Origin: an uncultured Bacillota bacterium
GTDB lineage: Bacteria; Bacillota_I; Bacilli_A; Izemoplasmatales; UBA1188
NCBI GenBank assembly: GCA_900318975.1
Contig: ONMY01000081.1
Span: 1-19,542, forward strand
Length of the DNA stretch: 19,542 nucleotides
Direction: 5' to 3'
Below are positions 8,024 to 15,108 of this stretch, piece after piece. The notes under the pieces were generated by a model. The model ran no database searches and was not told the DNA's origin. It worked only from the letters and a program-made list of their open reading frames with translations. The translations under genes were made by a program, and so were the position numbers. Numbering within the stretch: position 1 is the first letter of the stretch; every line of letters begins with the position of its first letter.

Positions 8024-9970
8024 CTATTCTTCCTCCTTTCTTACTTCGAAATCATCAATTTCATTGAATGAGACATTGTTGTCAATCCAACGCTTTCTTG
8101 GATCGACATCATCGCCCATTAGTATTCTTACACTTGAATCAGCTTCAGCGAAGTCTTCGACTTTGATTTGAATTAAGGTTCTAGTCTTAGGATCCATTGT
8201 GGTTTCCCAAAGCTGATCAGCATTCATTTCACCAAGACCTTTATATCTTTGGATATTATATTTCTTTAAGTTTCTTGTGAGTTCTTCTTTTTCTTCATCT
8301 GAATATACATATTGAACTTTTTTACCTTTTGGAGTTGCGGTTTCAATCTTATATAGTGGAGGTTTTGCAATATAGACTTTTCCGTTTGTAACAAGATCAG
8401 TCATATATCTAAAGAAGAATGTTAAAAGTAAGCACTGAATATGTGCCCCATCGACATCGGCATCGGTCATTATAATTATCTTGTCATAATTAGATTTTTT
8501 AATATTGAAATCTTTTCCAAATGAAGCACCGATTGTATAAATCATTGTGTTTAATTCTTCATTCTTTAAAACATCTTCGATAGTAGCTTTTTCGGTGTTC
8601 ATAACCTTACCACGAAGTGGTAGGATTGCTTGGAAACGTCTATCTCTTCCCTGTTTTGCAGAACCACCCGCAGAATCACCTTCTACTATAAATAGTTCAT
8701 TAATTTTACTATTTTTAGATGATGCAGGAGAGAGTTTTCCTGAAAGATTTTGTTCAACCTTAGTTTTACTCTTGATTAATCTTACTGAATCACGTGCTTT
8801 TCTTGCGGCTTCCCTTGCCATTCTTGCTTGATATGCACGTTGTAAGAGATTTTGAATAATTGGTTGGTTTTCAGTAAAGAAATAGAGAAGCTTATCTGAT
8901 ACAACATCTTCTACTACAGATTTTGCAAGAGGAGTACCAAGTTTTTCTTTTGTTTGACCTTCAAATTCTAGGATTGATTCTGGAACTTTTAAAGATAGTA
9001 CTGCAACAAGTCCATCTCTTACATCAGCACCTTCAAATGGTGAATCTTTCTCTTTTAAGATACCAAGTTTATAAGCAAAATCATTGAATGTCTTAGTAAG
9101 AGCTGTCTTAAAACCAACTTCATGTGTACCAGCATCTTTAGTTCTAACATTGTTAACAAATGAATGGATATTATCACCATAACCATCTTTTAGGTACTGA
9201 ATTGCGAATTCCACGTTGATTTTAGATGATTCTTGTTCAAAGTAGATTGGTTTTTCAATTATCTTATTCTTTCCTTCGCTTAATAAATCAACATATTCAC
9301 TAATACCATTATCATATGAGAATACTTCTTTTTGTTTGTTTCTCTCGTCCGTAAGTGTTAAAGTTAGGCCTTTAACTAAGAATGCGCATTCTTGGACTCT
9401 CTCTCTTATTGTTTGATAATTAAAAAGAGTTGTTGAAAAGATGGTATGATCAGGTTTAAACCATACCTCAGAACCATGTTTTTTAGTATCTCCTAAAACT
9501 TCAAGTTCTTTATTATAATTCTTTCCACCATTTTTAAATCTCTGATGGTATATTTTCCCATTCTTATATGCTTTAACATCTACCCATTCTGATAGAGCAT
9601 TTACAACTGATGCACCTACACCATGAAGACCACCAGATGTTTTATAAGCGCCATCTTCTGAGAACTTTCCGCCAGCGTGAAGAACTGTAAAGATAACATT
9701 TAATGCATCATCTCCACTTTTATGTTTTCCAACAGGAAATCCTCTTCCATCATCAGTAACTACTACTGAGTTATCTTCTTTGATGGTAATTGAGATATTA
9801 TTACAATATCCACTTAAAGCTTCATCAACTGCATTATCTAAAACTTCCCATACGAGATGGTGAAGTCCTCTTGAATCAGTTGATCCAATATACATACCAG
9901 GTCTTTTTCTGACTGCTTCTAAACCTTCTAGTATTTGTATACTCGAGGCATCATATTTTTCACTAGGCAT
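8024..9970 (-). CDS. parE: DNA topoisomerase IV subunit B
   Basis: The ATPase subunit of topoisomerase IV. It has 648 residues, the usual length. The GHKL ATPase domain shows EVLDNAVDEAL (42-52, with the Mg-binding Glu and Asn46), DDGRGFPVG (73-81) and GGLHGVGASVVNAL (113-126). The Toprim domain shows ELFIVEGDSAGGSAKQGRDR (425-444) with catalytic Glu430, PLRGKVMNTEKA (451-462, the ParE-like form) and MTDADVDGAHI (501-511). It is first of a parE-parC-Fic-like operon. The start codon has AAAGGA about ten bases upstream. The stop is TAG (8024-8026), followed by TCT and then the parC ATG in the same frame. Gyrase B is the alternative, but the pairing with a ParC-type subunit and the NTEKA form support ParE. 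Confidence 0.94.
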   Translation of the reverse strand: MPSEKYDASSIQILEGLEAVRKRPGMYIGSTDSRGLHHLVWEVLDNAVDEALSGYCNNISITIKEDNSVVVTDDGRGFPVGKHKSGDDALNVIFTVLHAGGKFSEDGAYKTSGGLHGVGASVVNALSEWVDVKAYKNGKIYHQRFKNGGKNYNKELEVLGDTKKHGSEVWFKPDHTIFSTTLFNYQTIRERVQECAFLVKGLTLTLTDERNKQKEVFSYDNGISEYVDLLSEGKNKIIEKPIYFEQESSKINVEFAIQYLKDGYGDNIHSFVNNVRTKDAGTHEVGFKTALTKTFNDFAYKLGILKEKDSPFEGADVRDGLVAVLSLKVPESILEFEGQTKEKLGTPLAKSVVEDVVSDKLLYFFTENQPIIQNLLQRAYQARMAREAARKARDSVRLIKSKTKVEQNLSGKLSPASSKNSKINELFIVEGDSAGGSAKQGRDRRFQAILPLRGKVMNTEKATIEDVLKNEELNTMIYTIGASFGKDFNIKKSNYDKIIIMTDADVDGAHIQCLLLTFFFRYMTDLVTNGKVYIAKPPLYKIETATPKGKKVQYVYSDEEKEELTRNLKKYNIQRYKGLGEMNADQLWETTMDPKTRTLIQIKVEDFAEADSSVRILMGDDVDPRKRWIDNNVSFNEIDDFEVRKEEE

Positions 9971-10009
9971 AATACGATAATCCTTTCATCATAAATCAAT
10001 AACATTTTT

Positions 10010-10015
10010 ATTATA
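10010..10015 (-). promoter_or_regulatory. Candidate -10 element for parE
   Basis: A perfect TATAAT (preceded by GTG) lies 40 bases ahead of the parE start codon, immediately after the yneF terminator. No good -35 hexamer is visible at 16-18 bases, because that region is the T-run and stem of the terminator. The position is right for a parE promoter, but the site is supported only by the -10 match. Confidence 0.35.
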
Positions 10016-10027
10016 CACTAAAAAGAA

Positions 10028-10055
10028 AAAAACCTCTATTTAAAAAGAGGTTTTT
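10028..10055 (-). terminator. Rho-independent terminator after yneF
   Basis: A 10-base-pair perfect stem (AAAAACCTCT paired with AGAGGTTTTT) with an eight-base loop. On the minus strand it is followed by a T-rich stretch running to about 10021, as expected for ending the yneF transcript 26 bases after its stop codon. On the plus strand it also ends in TTTTTCTT, but no plus-strand gene reads into it. It separates yneF from the parE operon. Confidence 0.8.
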
Positions 10056-10080
10056 CTTAAATAATTTATTTATTATTATA

Positions 10081-10296
10081 TTATTTTGTGTTCTTCATTG
10101 ATTGCATTATCTGGCGAACTTGTTTTTCTGATGGAGTTCTACCCATTTGTCTCATCATTTCTCTGATTTGATTTTCACTTATAGGCGGATTATTTTCTTG
10201 ATATTTTTTAAAGTATCTAACTGCGATAAAAAATCCAAGAAGAGCTCCTATAACTAATGCACCAATTCCAATTAATAATACTCCCCACCAAGGCAT
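10081..10296 (-). CDS. yneF: YneF family (UPF0154) small membrane protein
   Basis: A 71-residue protein matching the UPF0154 family of Firmicutes and Mollicutes (about 72 residues). It has one N-terminal membrane helix (about residues 4-26, GVLLIGIGALVIGALLGFF), then a basic stretch RYFKKY, then the conserved cytoplasmic tail NPPISENQIREMMRQMGRTP and KQVRQIMQSMK. The start MPWWGVLL is chosen because AAAGGAG lies eight bases upstream and the length fits the family; the longer frame to 10356 would put a charged tail before the helix and would overlap the promoter. The family's biochemical role is not established. It is a single-gene unit with its own promoter and terminator. Confidence 0.9.
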   Translation of the reverse strand: MPWWGVLLIGIGALVIGALLGFFIAVRYFKKYQENNPPISENQIREMMRQMGRTPSEKQVRQIMQSMKNTK

Positions 10297-10327
10297 AATT
10301 TTAATCTCCTTTATTTTTCTAATAAAT

Positions 10328-10356
10328 ATATTACTATATTTAACGATGTTATTCAA
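10328..10356 (-). promoter_or_regulatory. Promoter for yneF
   Basis: TTGAAT (10356-10351) and TAATAT (10333-10328) are 17 bases apart on the minus strand, four of six matches in each box. The predicted start is about 25 bases before the yneF ATG. It lies back to back with the ferredoxin promoter; the two -35 boxes are eight bases apart. Confidence 0.4.
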
Positions 10357-10364
10357 GTTTTTAC

Positions 10365-10393
10365 TTTACAATATTTTAATTTTGCATTAAACT
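10365..10393 (+). promoter_or_regulatory. Promoter for the ferredoxin gene
   Basis: TTTACA (10365-10370) and TAAACT (10388-10393) are 17 bases apart, five and four of six matches. Transcription would start near 10400, giving a leader of about 18 bases that holds the AGGAGG site. Confidence 0.45.
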
Positions 10394-10417
10394 TTAATTA
10401 ATCCTAGGAGGCTAATT

Positions 10418-10585
10418 ATGCCAAGAAAAATTACAGATGCATGCATTGCATGCGGAACTTGTCAAGCAAATTGCCCTGTTGGTTGCATTAGTGAAGGCGA
10501 TAAATACGAAATTGATCCAGATCAATGCATCGATTGCGGTGTTTGTGAAGAAAATTGCCCAGTTCAAGCAATTGAGGAAGAATAA
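10418..10585 (+). CDS. 2[4Fe-4S] bacterial-type ferredoxin
   Basis: A 55-residue low-potential electron carrier, the only plus-strand gene here. Two cluster-binding motifs are complete: CIACGTCQANCP (Cys 9, 12, 15, 19) and CIDCGVCEENCP (Cys 37, 40, 43, 47). A ninth cysteine (Cys23) follows the first motif. The protein is otherwise acidic, ending AIEEE, as in clostridial ferredoxins. The start is set by AGGAGG (10406-10411) six bases upstream of the ATG. Most cysteines use TGC (seven of nine). It is monocistronic, with its own promoter and terminator, so it likely serves several enzymes. The partner is not shown by context; pyruvate:ferredoxin oxidoreductase or similar enzymes would be typical. 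Confidence 0.96.
   Translation: MPRKITDACIACGTCQANCPVGCISEGDKYEIDPDQCIDCGVCEENCPVQAIEEE
10439..10453 (+). repeat. 15-base palindrome inside ferredoxin coding region
   Basis: GCATGCA, a central T, then TGCATGC form a perfect inverted repeat over codons 8-12 (Ala-Cys-Ile-Ala-Cys), about 20 bases into the gene. The repeated GCA TGC codon pairs create it. It could form an RNA hairpin just after the start codon, but the coding constraint of the cluster motif explains it equally well. Confidence 0.4.
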
Positions 10586-10592
10586 TTAGGGC

Positions 10593-10625
10593 AAAATAAA
10601 ACGGGCTTTTAGCTCGTTTTATTTT
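10593..10625. terminator. Bidirectional terminator between ferredoxin and spoU-like gene
   Basis: A 14-base-pair stem (10593-10606 with 10612-10625, one G-T wobble) and a five-base loop. The GC core GGGC/GCTC is flanked by AAAATAAAAC and GTTTTATTTT, so a U-tract follows the core on either strand. It ends the ferredoxin transcript from the left and the long glyS-to-spoU operon from the right. The TAA stop codon of the SpoU gene (10619-10621) lies inside the stem. Confidence 0.85.
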
Positions 10626-11326
10626 TTATTTAATTCATACATGAGTATGCTTCCAGCAACACCAACATTTAGTGATTCAATAGAATTCATTGGAATTGTC
10701 AAATTAATGTCTGAAAATTCTAAGTATTCACTCCTTACTCCATGGCCTTCATTTCCAAGGATTAAGACTAATTTTGAATCATTAGATTTATAATTATTTA
10801 AGGCAGTTCCAAACATTTCTGTACCGATTATTTTATAACCTAGAGACTTTAATTCAGATAAAGAATTTGATAGAATATTTAGGTAAAATATAGCACCTTG
10901 TGAAGCTCTAATTACTTTAGGATTATATAGATCTACACATTCATCTAATACTACAGTATCAAAATTAAAAGCTACAGCGCTTCTTAAAAGTGTACCAATA
11001 TTTCCAGGATCTTGAAGACTATCTAGATATAATACTTTATTCCCTAAATTTAGGTCTTTTTTCTTATTACAAATTGCGATTATTCCTTCTGGTGTAACTG
11101 TATTTGTAATCTTTTTAATTATATCTTGTGTAACTATAATTGCATCTTTATAATCATCTTCTTCTTTTATAGAAAAGACCTTATCTAATAAGCCTTGTTT
11201 TTTGGCTTCACTTACTAAATTATATCCTTCAACGATGAATTTATTTGATTCATCTCTTTCTTTTTTATTTTCGTATAATCTTACTAGATATTTAACTAGT
11301 GGATTATCTTTAGAACTAATTTTCAT
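10619..11326 (-). CDS. SpoU/TrmH-family RNA 2'-O-methyltransferase
   Basis: A SAM-dependent enzyme of the SPOUT superfamily that methylates a ribose 2'-OH of rRNA or tRNA; the exact target is not readable from sequence. It has 235 residues. An N-terminal substrate-binding domain (NKFIVEGYNLVSEA, 28-41) precedes the knotted catalytic domain with motif 1 DPGNIGTLLRSAVAF (106-120), motif 2 LILGNEGHGV (188-197) and motif 3 IPMNSIESLNVGVAGSILMYE (211-231). This layout is that of RlmB/YsgA-type proteins. The start MKISSKDNP is preferred because AAAGGA lies eight bases upstream; two further ATGs upstream would add six residues. It overlaps the end of the HD gene by 11 bases and is last in the operon, with its stop inside the terminator. 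Confidence 0.9.
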   Translation of the reverse strand: MKISSKDNPLVKYLVRLYENKKERDESNKFIVEGYNLVSEAKKQGLLDKVFSIKEEDDYKDAIIVTQDIIKKITNTVTPEGIIAICNKKKDLNLGNKVLYLDSLQDPGNIGTLLRSAVAFNFDTVVLDECVDLYNPKVIRASQGAIFYLNILSNSLSELKSLGYKIIGTEMFGTALNNYKSNDSKLVLILGNEGHGVRSEYLEFSDINLTIPMNSIESLNVGVAGSILMYELNKK

Positions 11327-11906
11327 AGTTCTCATCCTTTTCATCTAAATAAGTTGCAAGAGAATCTGCGATATATGTCAAAAGTACGATATCATCTACA
11401 TGCATTGCAGCCTCTAATGTTTGTGCGCTTTGTCCCTTAACTCTTTGGTCATATGGACCCATATGCCAGTTAATTGCGAGTGCTTCAATATCTGTGAGTT
11501 TCATATATTTATTGATGATATATACACTCTTTTCGCCATGACCATAAGGATAGACTTCATCTATCTTGTAATATGGTTTTGTAAGCCAAACTCCACCTTC
11601 GTTTACTTTTCTATAATCTTTAACATAGAAATTGATTTTACAAAGATCATGTAGTAGCCCAATTATTGCGATTGTTTCATCTGAATATTTATTATAAAGA
11701 CTATCTTCGGAATCGATTAACTTTTTAAGTCTATAATAAACATTTATTGAATGGTCACAAAGACCCCCATCAAAGTCATTATGGAATCTACTTGAAGCAG
11801 GAGCTGTGAAAAAATCTGTAGACTGAAGGTATTCAAGAAGCTTATCAGCTCCATCTCTTTTGATGTATTCTCTATATATTTTAATGAATTCTTCTTTTAC
11901 TCCCAT
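11316..11906 (-). CDS. HD-domain phosphohydrolase of unknown substrate
   Basis: A 196-residue protein with a recognisable metal-dependent HD domain. Likely metal ligands are His52 (GGLCDHSINV), His86-Asp87 (GLLHDLCK), His123 (GHGEKSV), His148 (INWHMG) and Asp181 (IADSLAT), the order seen in HD hydrolases. The GLLHDLCK form and the CDHS histidine resemble small Firmicutes HD proteins and the HD part of the YhaM nuclease, but the OB-fold domain of YhaM is missing. The substrate may be a nucleotide or RNA; this is not determined. It lies between fhs and the SpoU gene, with GGAGG overlapping the fhs stop region, and ends in TAG 11 bases inside the next gene. There is no signal peptide or membrane segment, so it is cytoplasmic. 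Confidence 0.85.
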   Translation of the reverse strand: MGVKEEFIKIYREYIKRDGADKLLEYLQSTDFFTAPASSRFHNDFDGGLCDHSINVYYRLKKLIDSEDSLYNKYSDETIAIIGLLHDLCKINFYVKDYRKVNEGGVWLTKPYYKIDEVYPYGHGEKSVYIINKYMKLTDIEALAINWHMGPYDQRVKGQSAQTLEAAMHVDDIVLLTYIADSLATYLDEKDENYEN

Positions 11907-11914
11907 AATACCTC

Positions 11915-13582
11915 CTACATTATTCCATAAGGATATCCATCATCAGCTATTCCCATATGTTTTGCGACTGGATCTTCTGGAAGACCTGGCATAGTGATTA
12001 TTTTACCAGTATATACAACTACAAAGCCTGCGCCAAGAGATAGACTTACATCTTTAACATGGATAGCAAAATCTTTTGGAGCACCGAGAACTTTTGCATC
12101 ATCAGTAACTGAATTCTGAGTTTTAGCCATACAAATTAAGAGGTTAGAATAGCCCTCTTTTTCATATAAATCGAGTTTTTCTTTGGCTTTATCGCTGATT
12201 TCAACTGATGTTGCACCATACGCTTTTTTAGATACTTTTTCAATTTTAGTAATTAAAGAATCTTCTCTTTCATATAGATATTTAAGTTTCATATCACCTT
12301 GTGTTTTAATTACATTAAGTACTGTATTTGCAAGATCAATTCCACCATTTCCACCATCTGTATGAATAGTTGCAAGACTATATGGATATGATTTAGATTC
12401 AAGATATTTTTCTAGTGCTTTAACTTCACTATCTGTATCACTATAGAATCTATTAATCGCAACTACGAATGGTTTATTGAAGTTCTTGATTGTTTCGATA
12501 TGTCTTTCAAGGTTATCAAGTCCTTTCATCATTGCATCAACATTTTCAAGATTTAGGTTCTCTTTTTCTACTCCACCATGCATCTTTAGAGCACGGATAG
12601 TTGCAACTAAAACAACGCATTTAGGGTCAATTCCTGATACTCTTGCCTTAATATCTAAGAATTTTTCACAGCCAAGATCAGCGCCGAATCCACCCTCAGT
12701 TACTACATAGTCAGCGAGTCTTCTTGCGTATTTAGTTGCCATAATTGAGTTACAGCCATGGGCGATATTCGCAAATGGTCCACCATGAACTATTGCAGGT
12801 CCTCCTTCACATGTTTGAACGAGGTTTGGTTTAAATGCGTCTTTTAATAATAATAAAAGAGCGCCAGTGATATTTAATTCTTTTAGACGTACTTCCTTTC
12901 CATCTTTAGTATAAGCAACAAGAATGTTGTTGAGTCTATTTTCTAGATCCTTAAAATCATTTGCAAGACAGAATACAGCCATAATTTCAGATGCAACAGT
13001 TATGCAGAAAGAATCTTTTCTTTCAACTCCGTTGATTTTAGAACCTTGACCAATTGTGATATTCCTTAATGTCCTATCGTTTACATCTAAACATCTCTTC
13101 CATACTACTCTTTCTGGATCTATATTTAAAGGTGAATTAAAATATATTTCATTATCAATGCAAGCTGAAATAAGGTTATTTGCGCTTGTTAGGGCATGGA
13201 AATCACCTGTAAAATGGAAATTGATTTCATCCATTGGAAGAACCTGAGAATATCCACCACCAGTTGCGCCACCCTTAAGTCCCATAACTGGACCTAATGA
13301 TGGTTCACGGAGTGCTAAGCATACATTCTTTCCAATCTTTCTTAGAGCTTCTGCAAGGCCAATTGAAACAGTAGTCTTTCCTTCTCCTGCCTTAGTTGGA
13401 GTTATTGCAGTAACTAAAATTACATCTCCATTCTTTTTGCCTTTAGAAAAGGCACTAGGATTAAGTTTTGCTTTATATTTTCCATATAAATCAAAATCAT
13501 CTTCAGATAAGCCTAGTTCAGCTCCAACATCTGCGATTTTTCTCAAATTTATCTCTTTTTGGATATCTAAATCTGTTTTCAT
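11915..13582 (-). CDS. fhs: Formate--tetrahydrofolate ligase
   Basis: Makes 10-formyl-tetrahydrofolate from formate, ATP and tetrahydrofolate, feeding purine synthesis and formyl-Met-tRNA. The 555-residue length matches the family. The ATP-binding loop is TPTKAGEGKTT (61-71). Other recognisable blocks are LREPSLGPVMGLKGGATGGG, the FTGDFHALTSANNL block, GGPFANIAHGCNS, TEGGFGADLGCEKF and the C-terminal MPGLPEDP. The start ATG overlaps the TAA of the preceding sigma-like gene by one base (TAATG), with AAGGAG inside that gene's end. The stop is TAG, at the expected family C-terminus; this is evidence that TAG works as a stop in this genome. Its place in a primase-sigma operon is unusual but may reflect growth-linked demand for one-carbon units. 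Confidence 0.97.
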   Translation of the reverse strand: MKTDLDIQKEINLRKIADVGAELGLSEDDFDLYGKYKAKLNPSAFSKGKKNGDVILVTAITPTKAGEGKTTVSIGLAEALRKIGKNVCLALREPSLGPVMGLKGGATGGGYSQVLPMDEINFHFTGDFHALTSANNLISACIDNEIYFNSPLNIDPERVVWKRCLDVNDRTLRNITIGQGSKINGVERKDSFCITVASEIMAVFCLANDFKDLENRLNNILVAYTKDGKEVRLKELNITGALLLLLKDAFKPNLVQTCEGGPAIVHGGPFANIAHGCNSIMATKYARRLADYVVTEGGFGADLGCEKFLDIKARVSGIDPKCVVLVATIRALKMHGGVEKENLNLENVDAMMKGLDNLERHIETIKNFNKPFVVAINRFYSDTDSEVKALEKYLESKSYPYSLATIHTDGGNGGIDLANTVLNVIKTQGDMKLKYLYEREDSLITKIEKVSKKAYGATSVEISDKAKEKLDLYEKEGYSNLLICMAKTQNSVTDDAKVLGAPKDFAIHVKDVSLSLGAGFVVVYTGKIITMPGLPEDPVAKHMGIADDGYPYGIM

Positions 13583-14349
13583 TAGTCCGCTATCTCCTTT
13601 TTTATTTTTCTTACAATATGAGTGATAATTTGTCTCATCTTCTCATAAGATATTCCATATTCAAGCGCTAAGTCTTCTATTTCCATTTTTTCTTTTCCAT
13701 AAAGACCAAAGTGCTTAGTAATAATATCTTTTTCTTTTTCACTTAAAGTTTTAAATGATAGTTCGAGTAGTTCTATCATTTCATCATTAGATTCATCATT
13801 TGATTCTTCATTTGTATCAGATTTTAATGCAACTAAATCTGAAATAAGATATTTATCATTTTTATAAATATTATCAAGTTCTAAAGATGTAATTGCGTAG
13901 TCTTTCATCTCGTTATATTCATCTTTTTCCATATCTAGTTTATCGATTACATCGCTAATTTTAGGCTTTCTCTTTAGTGATTTATATAGTCTATTTTCTA
14001 TATCAATAATCTTATTTAAGGTATTTGAGATGTATTTTGATATTCTTAGAACTTCTTTTTGATCTTCTATTACTTCTCTTACGCGTTTTTTAATATTTGA
14101 TGTTACATAATCATGAAATGTTATATCGGATTCTAAATCAAATTCATCAATAGCTTTTAATAGTTCAATAGAAGCTTCTTGGAAGATATCTTCTTCATAA
14201 AAATCATAGGTTTTTAATTCCTTAGAAATCGATCTTATGATAGGCAAAAATTCATTAAAAATCGTTTCTTTTAATGAATAATCTTCATAATCATCTTTAG
14301 TTGATCTTACCTTTCTTATGATTTCTCTTAATTCTTGATCTAAGATCAT
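13582..14349 (-). CDS. Diverged sigma-70-like factor
   Basis: A 255-residue protein with sigma regions 2, 3 and 4 but no region 1. Region 2 spans about 26-100: DIFQEASIELLKAIDEFD (54-71) parallels [18 protein letters not shown] of the RpoD next door, and EDQKEVLRISKYISNTLNKI parallels [20 protein letters not shown]. Region 4 is TLSEKEKDIITKHFGLYGKE (201-220) with the helix GISYEKMRQIITHIVRKIKK. Promoter-contact residues differ: in E. coli numbering, Trp433-Trp434 are Ser-Asn, Gln437 is Lys, Thr440 is Arg and Arg584 is Tyr. It should therefore read other promoters or act as an anti- or co-factor. A short SNDESNDE acidic linker precedes region 4. It follows nif3 with no gap and overlaps fhs by one base. 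It is not an ECF factor, since region 3 is present. Its regulon is unknown. Confidence 0.8.
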   Translation of the reverse strand: MILDQELREIIRKVRSTKDDYEDYSLKETIFNEFLPIIRSISKELKTYDFYEEDIFQEASIELLKAIDEFDLESDITFHDYVTSNIKKRVREVIEDQKEVLRISKYISNTLNKIIDIENRLYKSLKRKPKISDVIDKLDMEKDEYNEMKDYAITSLELDNIYKNDKYLISDLVALKSDTNEESNDESNDEMIELLELSFKTLSEKEKDIITKHFGLYGKEKMEIEDLALEYGISYEKMRQIITHIVRKIKKEIAD

Positions 14350-15108
14350 TTAAAACCTCACATAAGGAATTACATCTATTTTAGATGCCATAATTTCTAG
14401 CGTTTTATCTAGTTCTTTTAAATCTTCAAATATAACATTTGTGAAGAGATGTTCAATAAAATGTCCAACATCTAAGACATTTACTCCAAGTCGTTTTGCT
14501 TCAAGTCCTCTTGAATATGAAACATCGCCAGTAATAAATAGGTCAAGATTCTTTTCTTTTGCAGCATCAATTCTTGATGAACCAGAACCACCAATTATTC
14601 CAACCTTTGATATTTTTATATTAGGTTTTCCATAATATTCACATGAAGATATATTAAAAGCATCTTTTACTTTTAAGATATAATCTTCAACCTTCATTGC
14701 CTCAATATCACCATATATTCCTAAAGATTCACTTTCAGATAAGATTTGTTTATTTGTGATACCGATTAAAGAAGACAAATAGTCATTCATCTTCACAACA
14801 TCAAAATTTGTATGCATCGCATAATTTGCGATATCATACTTTATTAAGTCTCTTATTATTGAACCAGGATCTTTATCTGTATCTATCATAGATAGAGGAT
14901 GGAAAAGTAGTGGATGATGAGTAATTATTAAATCAATACCGCTCTCAATTGCTTCATCCATCACTTCTCTTGTAAGATCGAGTGCAAGTAGCACTTTTTT
15001 AACATCTTTAGTCATACTGCCAACCATAAGACCAACGTTATCGTAGGATGATTTTAAAGATTCAGGATATAAATCATTTAATTTTTTAATAATATTTTCT
15101 AATTTCAT
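14350..15108 (-). CDS. Nif3-like dinuclear metal centre protein (YqfO/YbgI family)
   Basis: A member of the Nif3/YbgI family. These are toroidal metal-binding proteins; a GTP cyclohydrolase type 1-like activity has been proposed for some, but the role is uncertain. Metal-ligand motifs are ITHHPLLF (His64, His65), HTNFD (99-103) and GHFIEH (His216, Glu219). The N-terminal SSYDNVGLMVGS is also characteristic. At 252 residues it is the short form, lacking the PII-like insert that makes Bacillus YqfO about 370 residues. The position right after trmK is the Bacillus order (sigA-trmK-yqfO). Start: GGAGG about nine bases upstream, with the ATG overlapping the trmK TGA (ATGA). Confidence 0.93.
   Translation of the reverse strand: MKLENIIKKLNDLYPESLKSSYDNVGLMVGSMTKDVKKVLLALDLTREVMDEAIESGIDLIITHHPLLFHPLSMIDTDKDPGSIIRDLIKYDIANYAMHTNFDVVKMNDYLSSLIGITNKQILSESESLGIYGDIEAMKVEDYILKVKDAFNISSCEYYGKPNIKISKVGIIGGSGSSRIDAAKEKNLDLFITGDVSYSRGLEAKRLGVNVLDVGHFIEHLFTNVIFEDLKELDKTLEIMASKIDVIPYVRF

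Noticed and set aside
8018..9970. A single fused ParE-ParC protein
   Set aside because: A TAG separates the frames and parC has its own strong AAAGGAGG site. Only rare read-through would fuse them, so two genes are called.
5243..9970. The topoisomerase pair as gyrase (gyrB-gyrA)
   Set aside because: No QRRGGKG gyrase box in the A subunit, and the B subunit has the PLRGKVMNTEKA form. The ParC-like AAMRYTEARLS also favours topoisomerase IV, though a phylogeny would settle it.
10081..10356. Longer yneF start giving 91 residues
   Set aside because: The upstream ATG has no binding site, would place 20 charged residues before the membrane helix, and overlaps the -35 box of the predicted promoter. 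The start at 10296 has AAAGGAG and gives the family length.
13056..13671. Several plus-strand open frames of 60-70 codons opposite fhs and the sigma-like gene
   Set aside because: They mirror long conserved minus-strand genes and show no binding sites, motifs or plausible composition.
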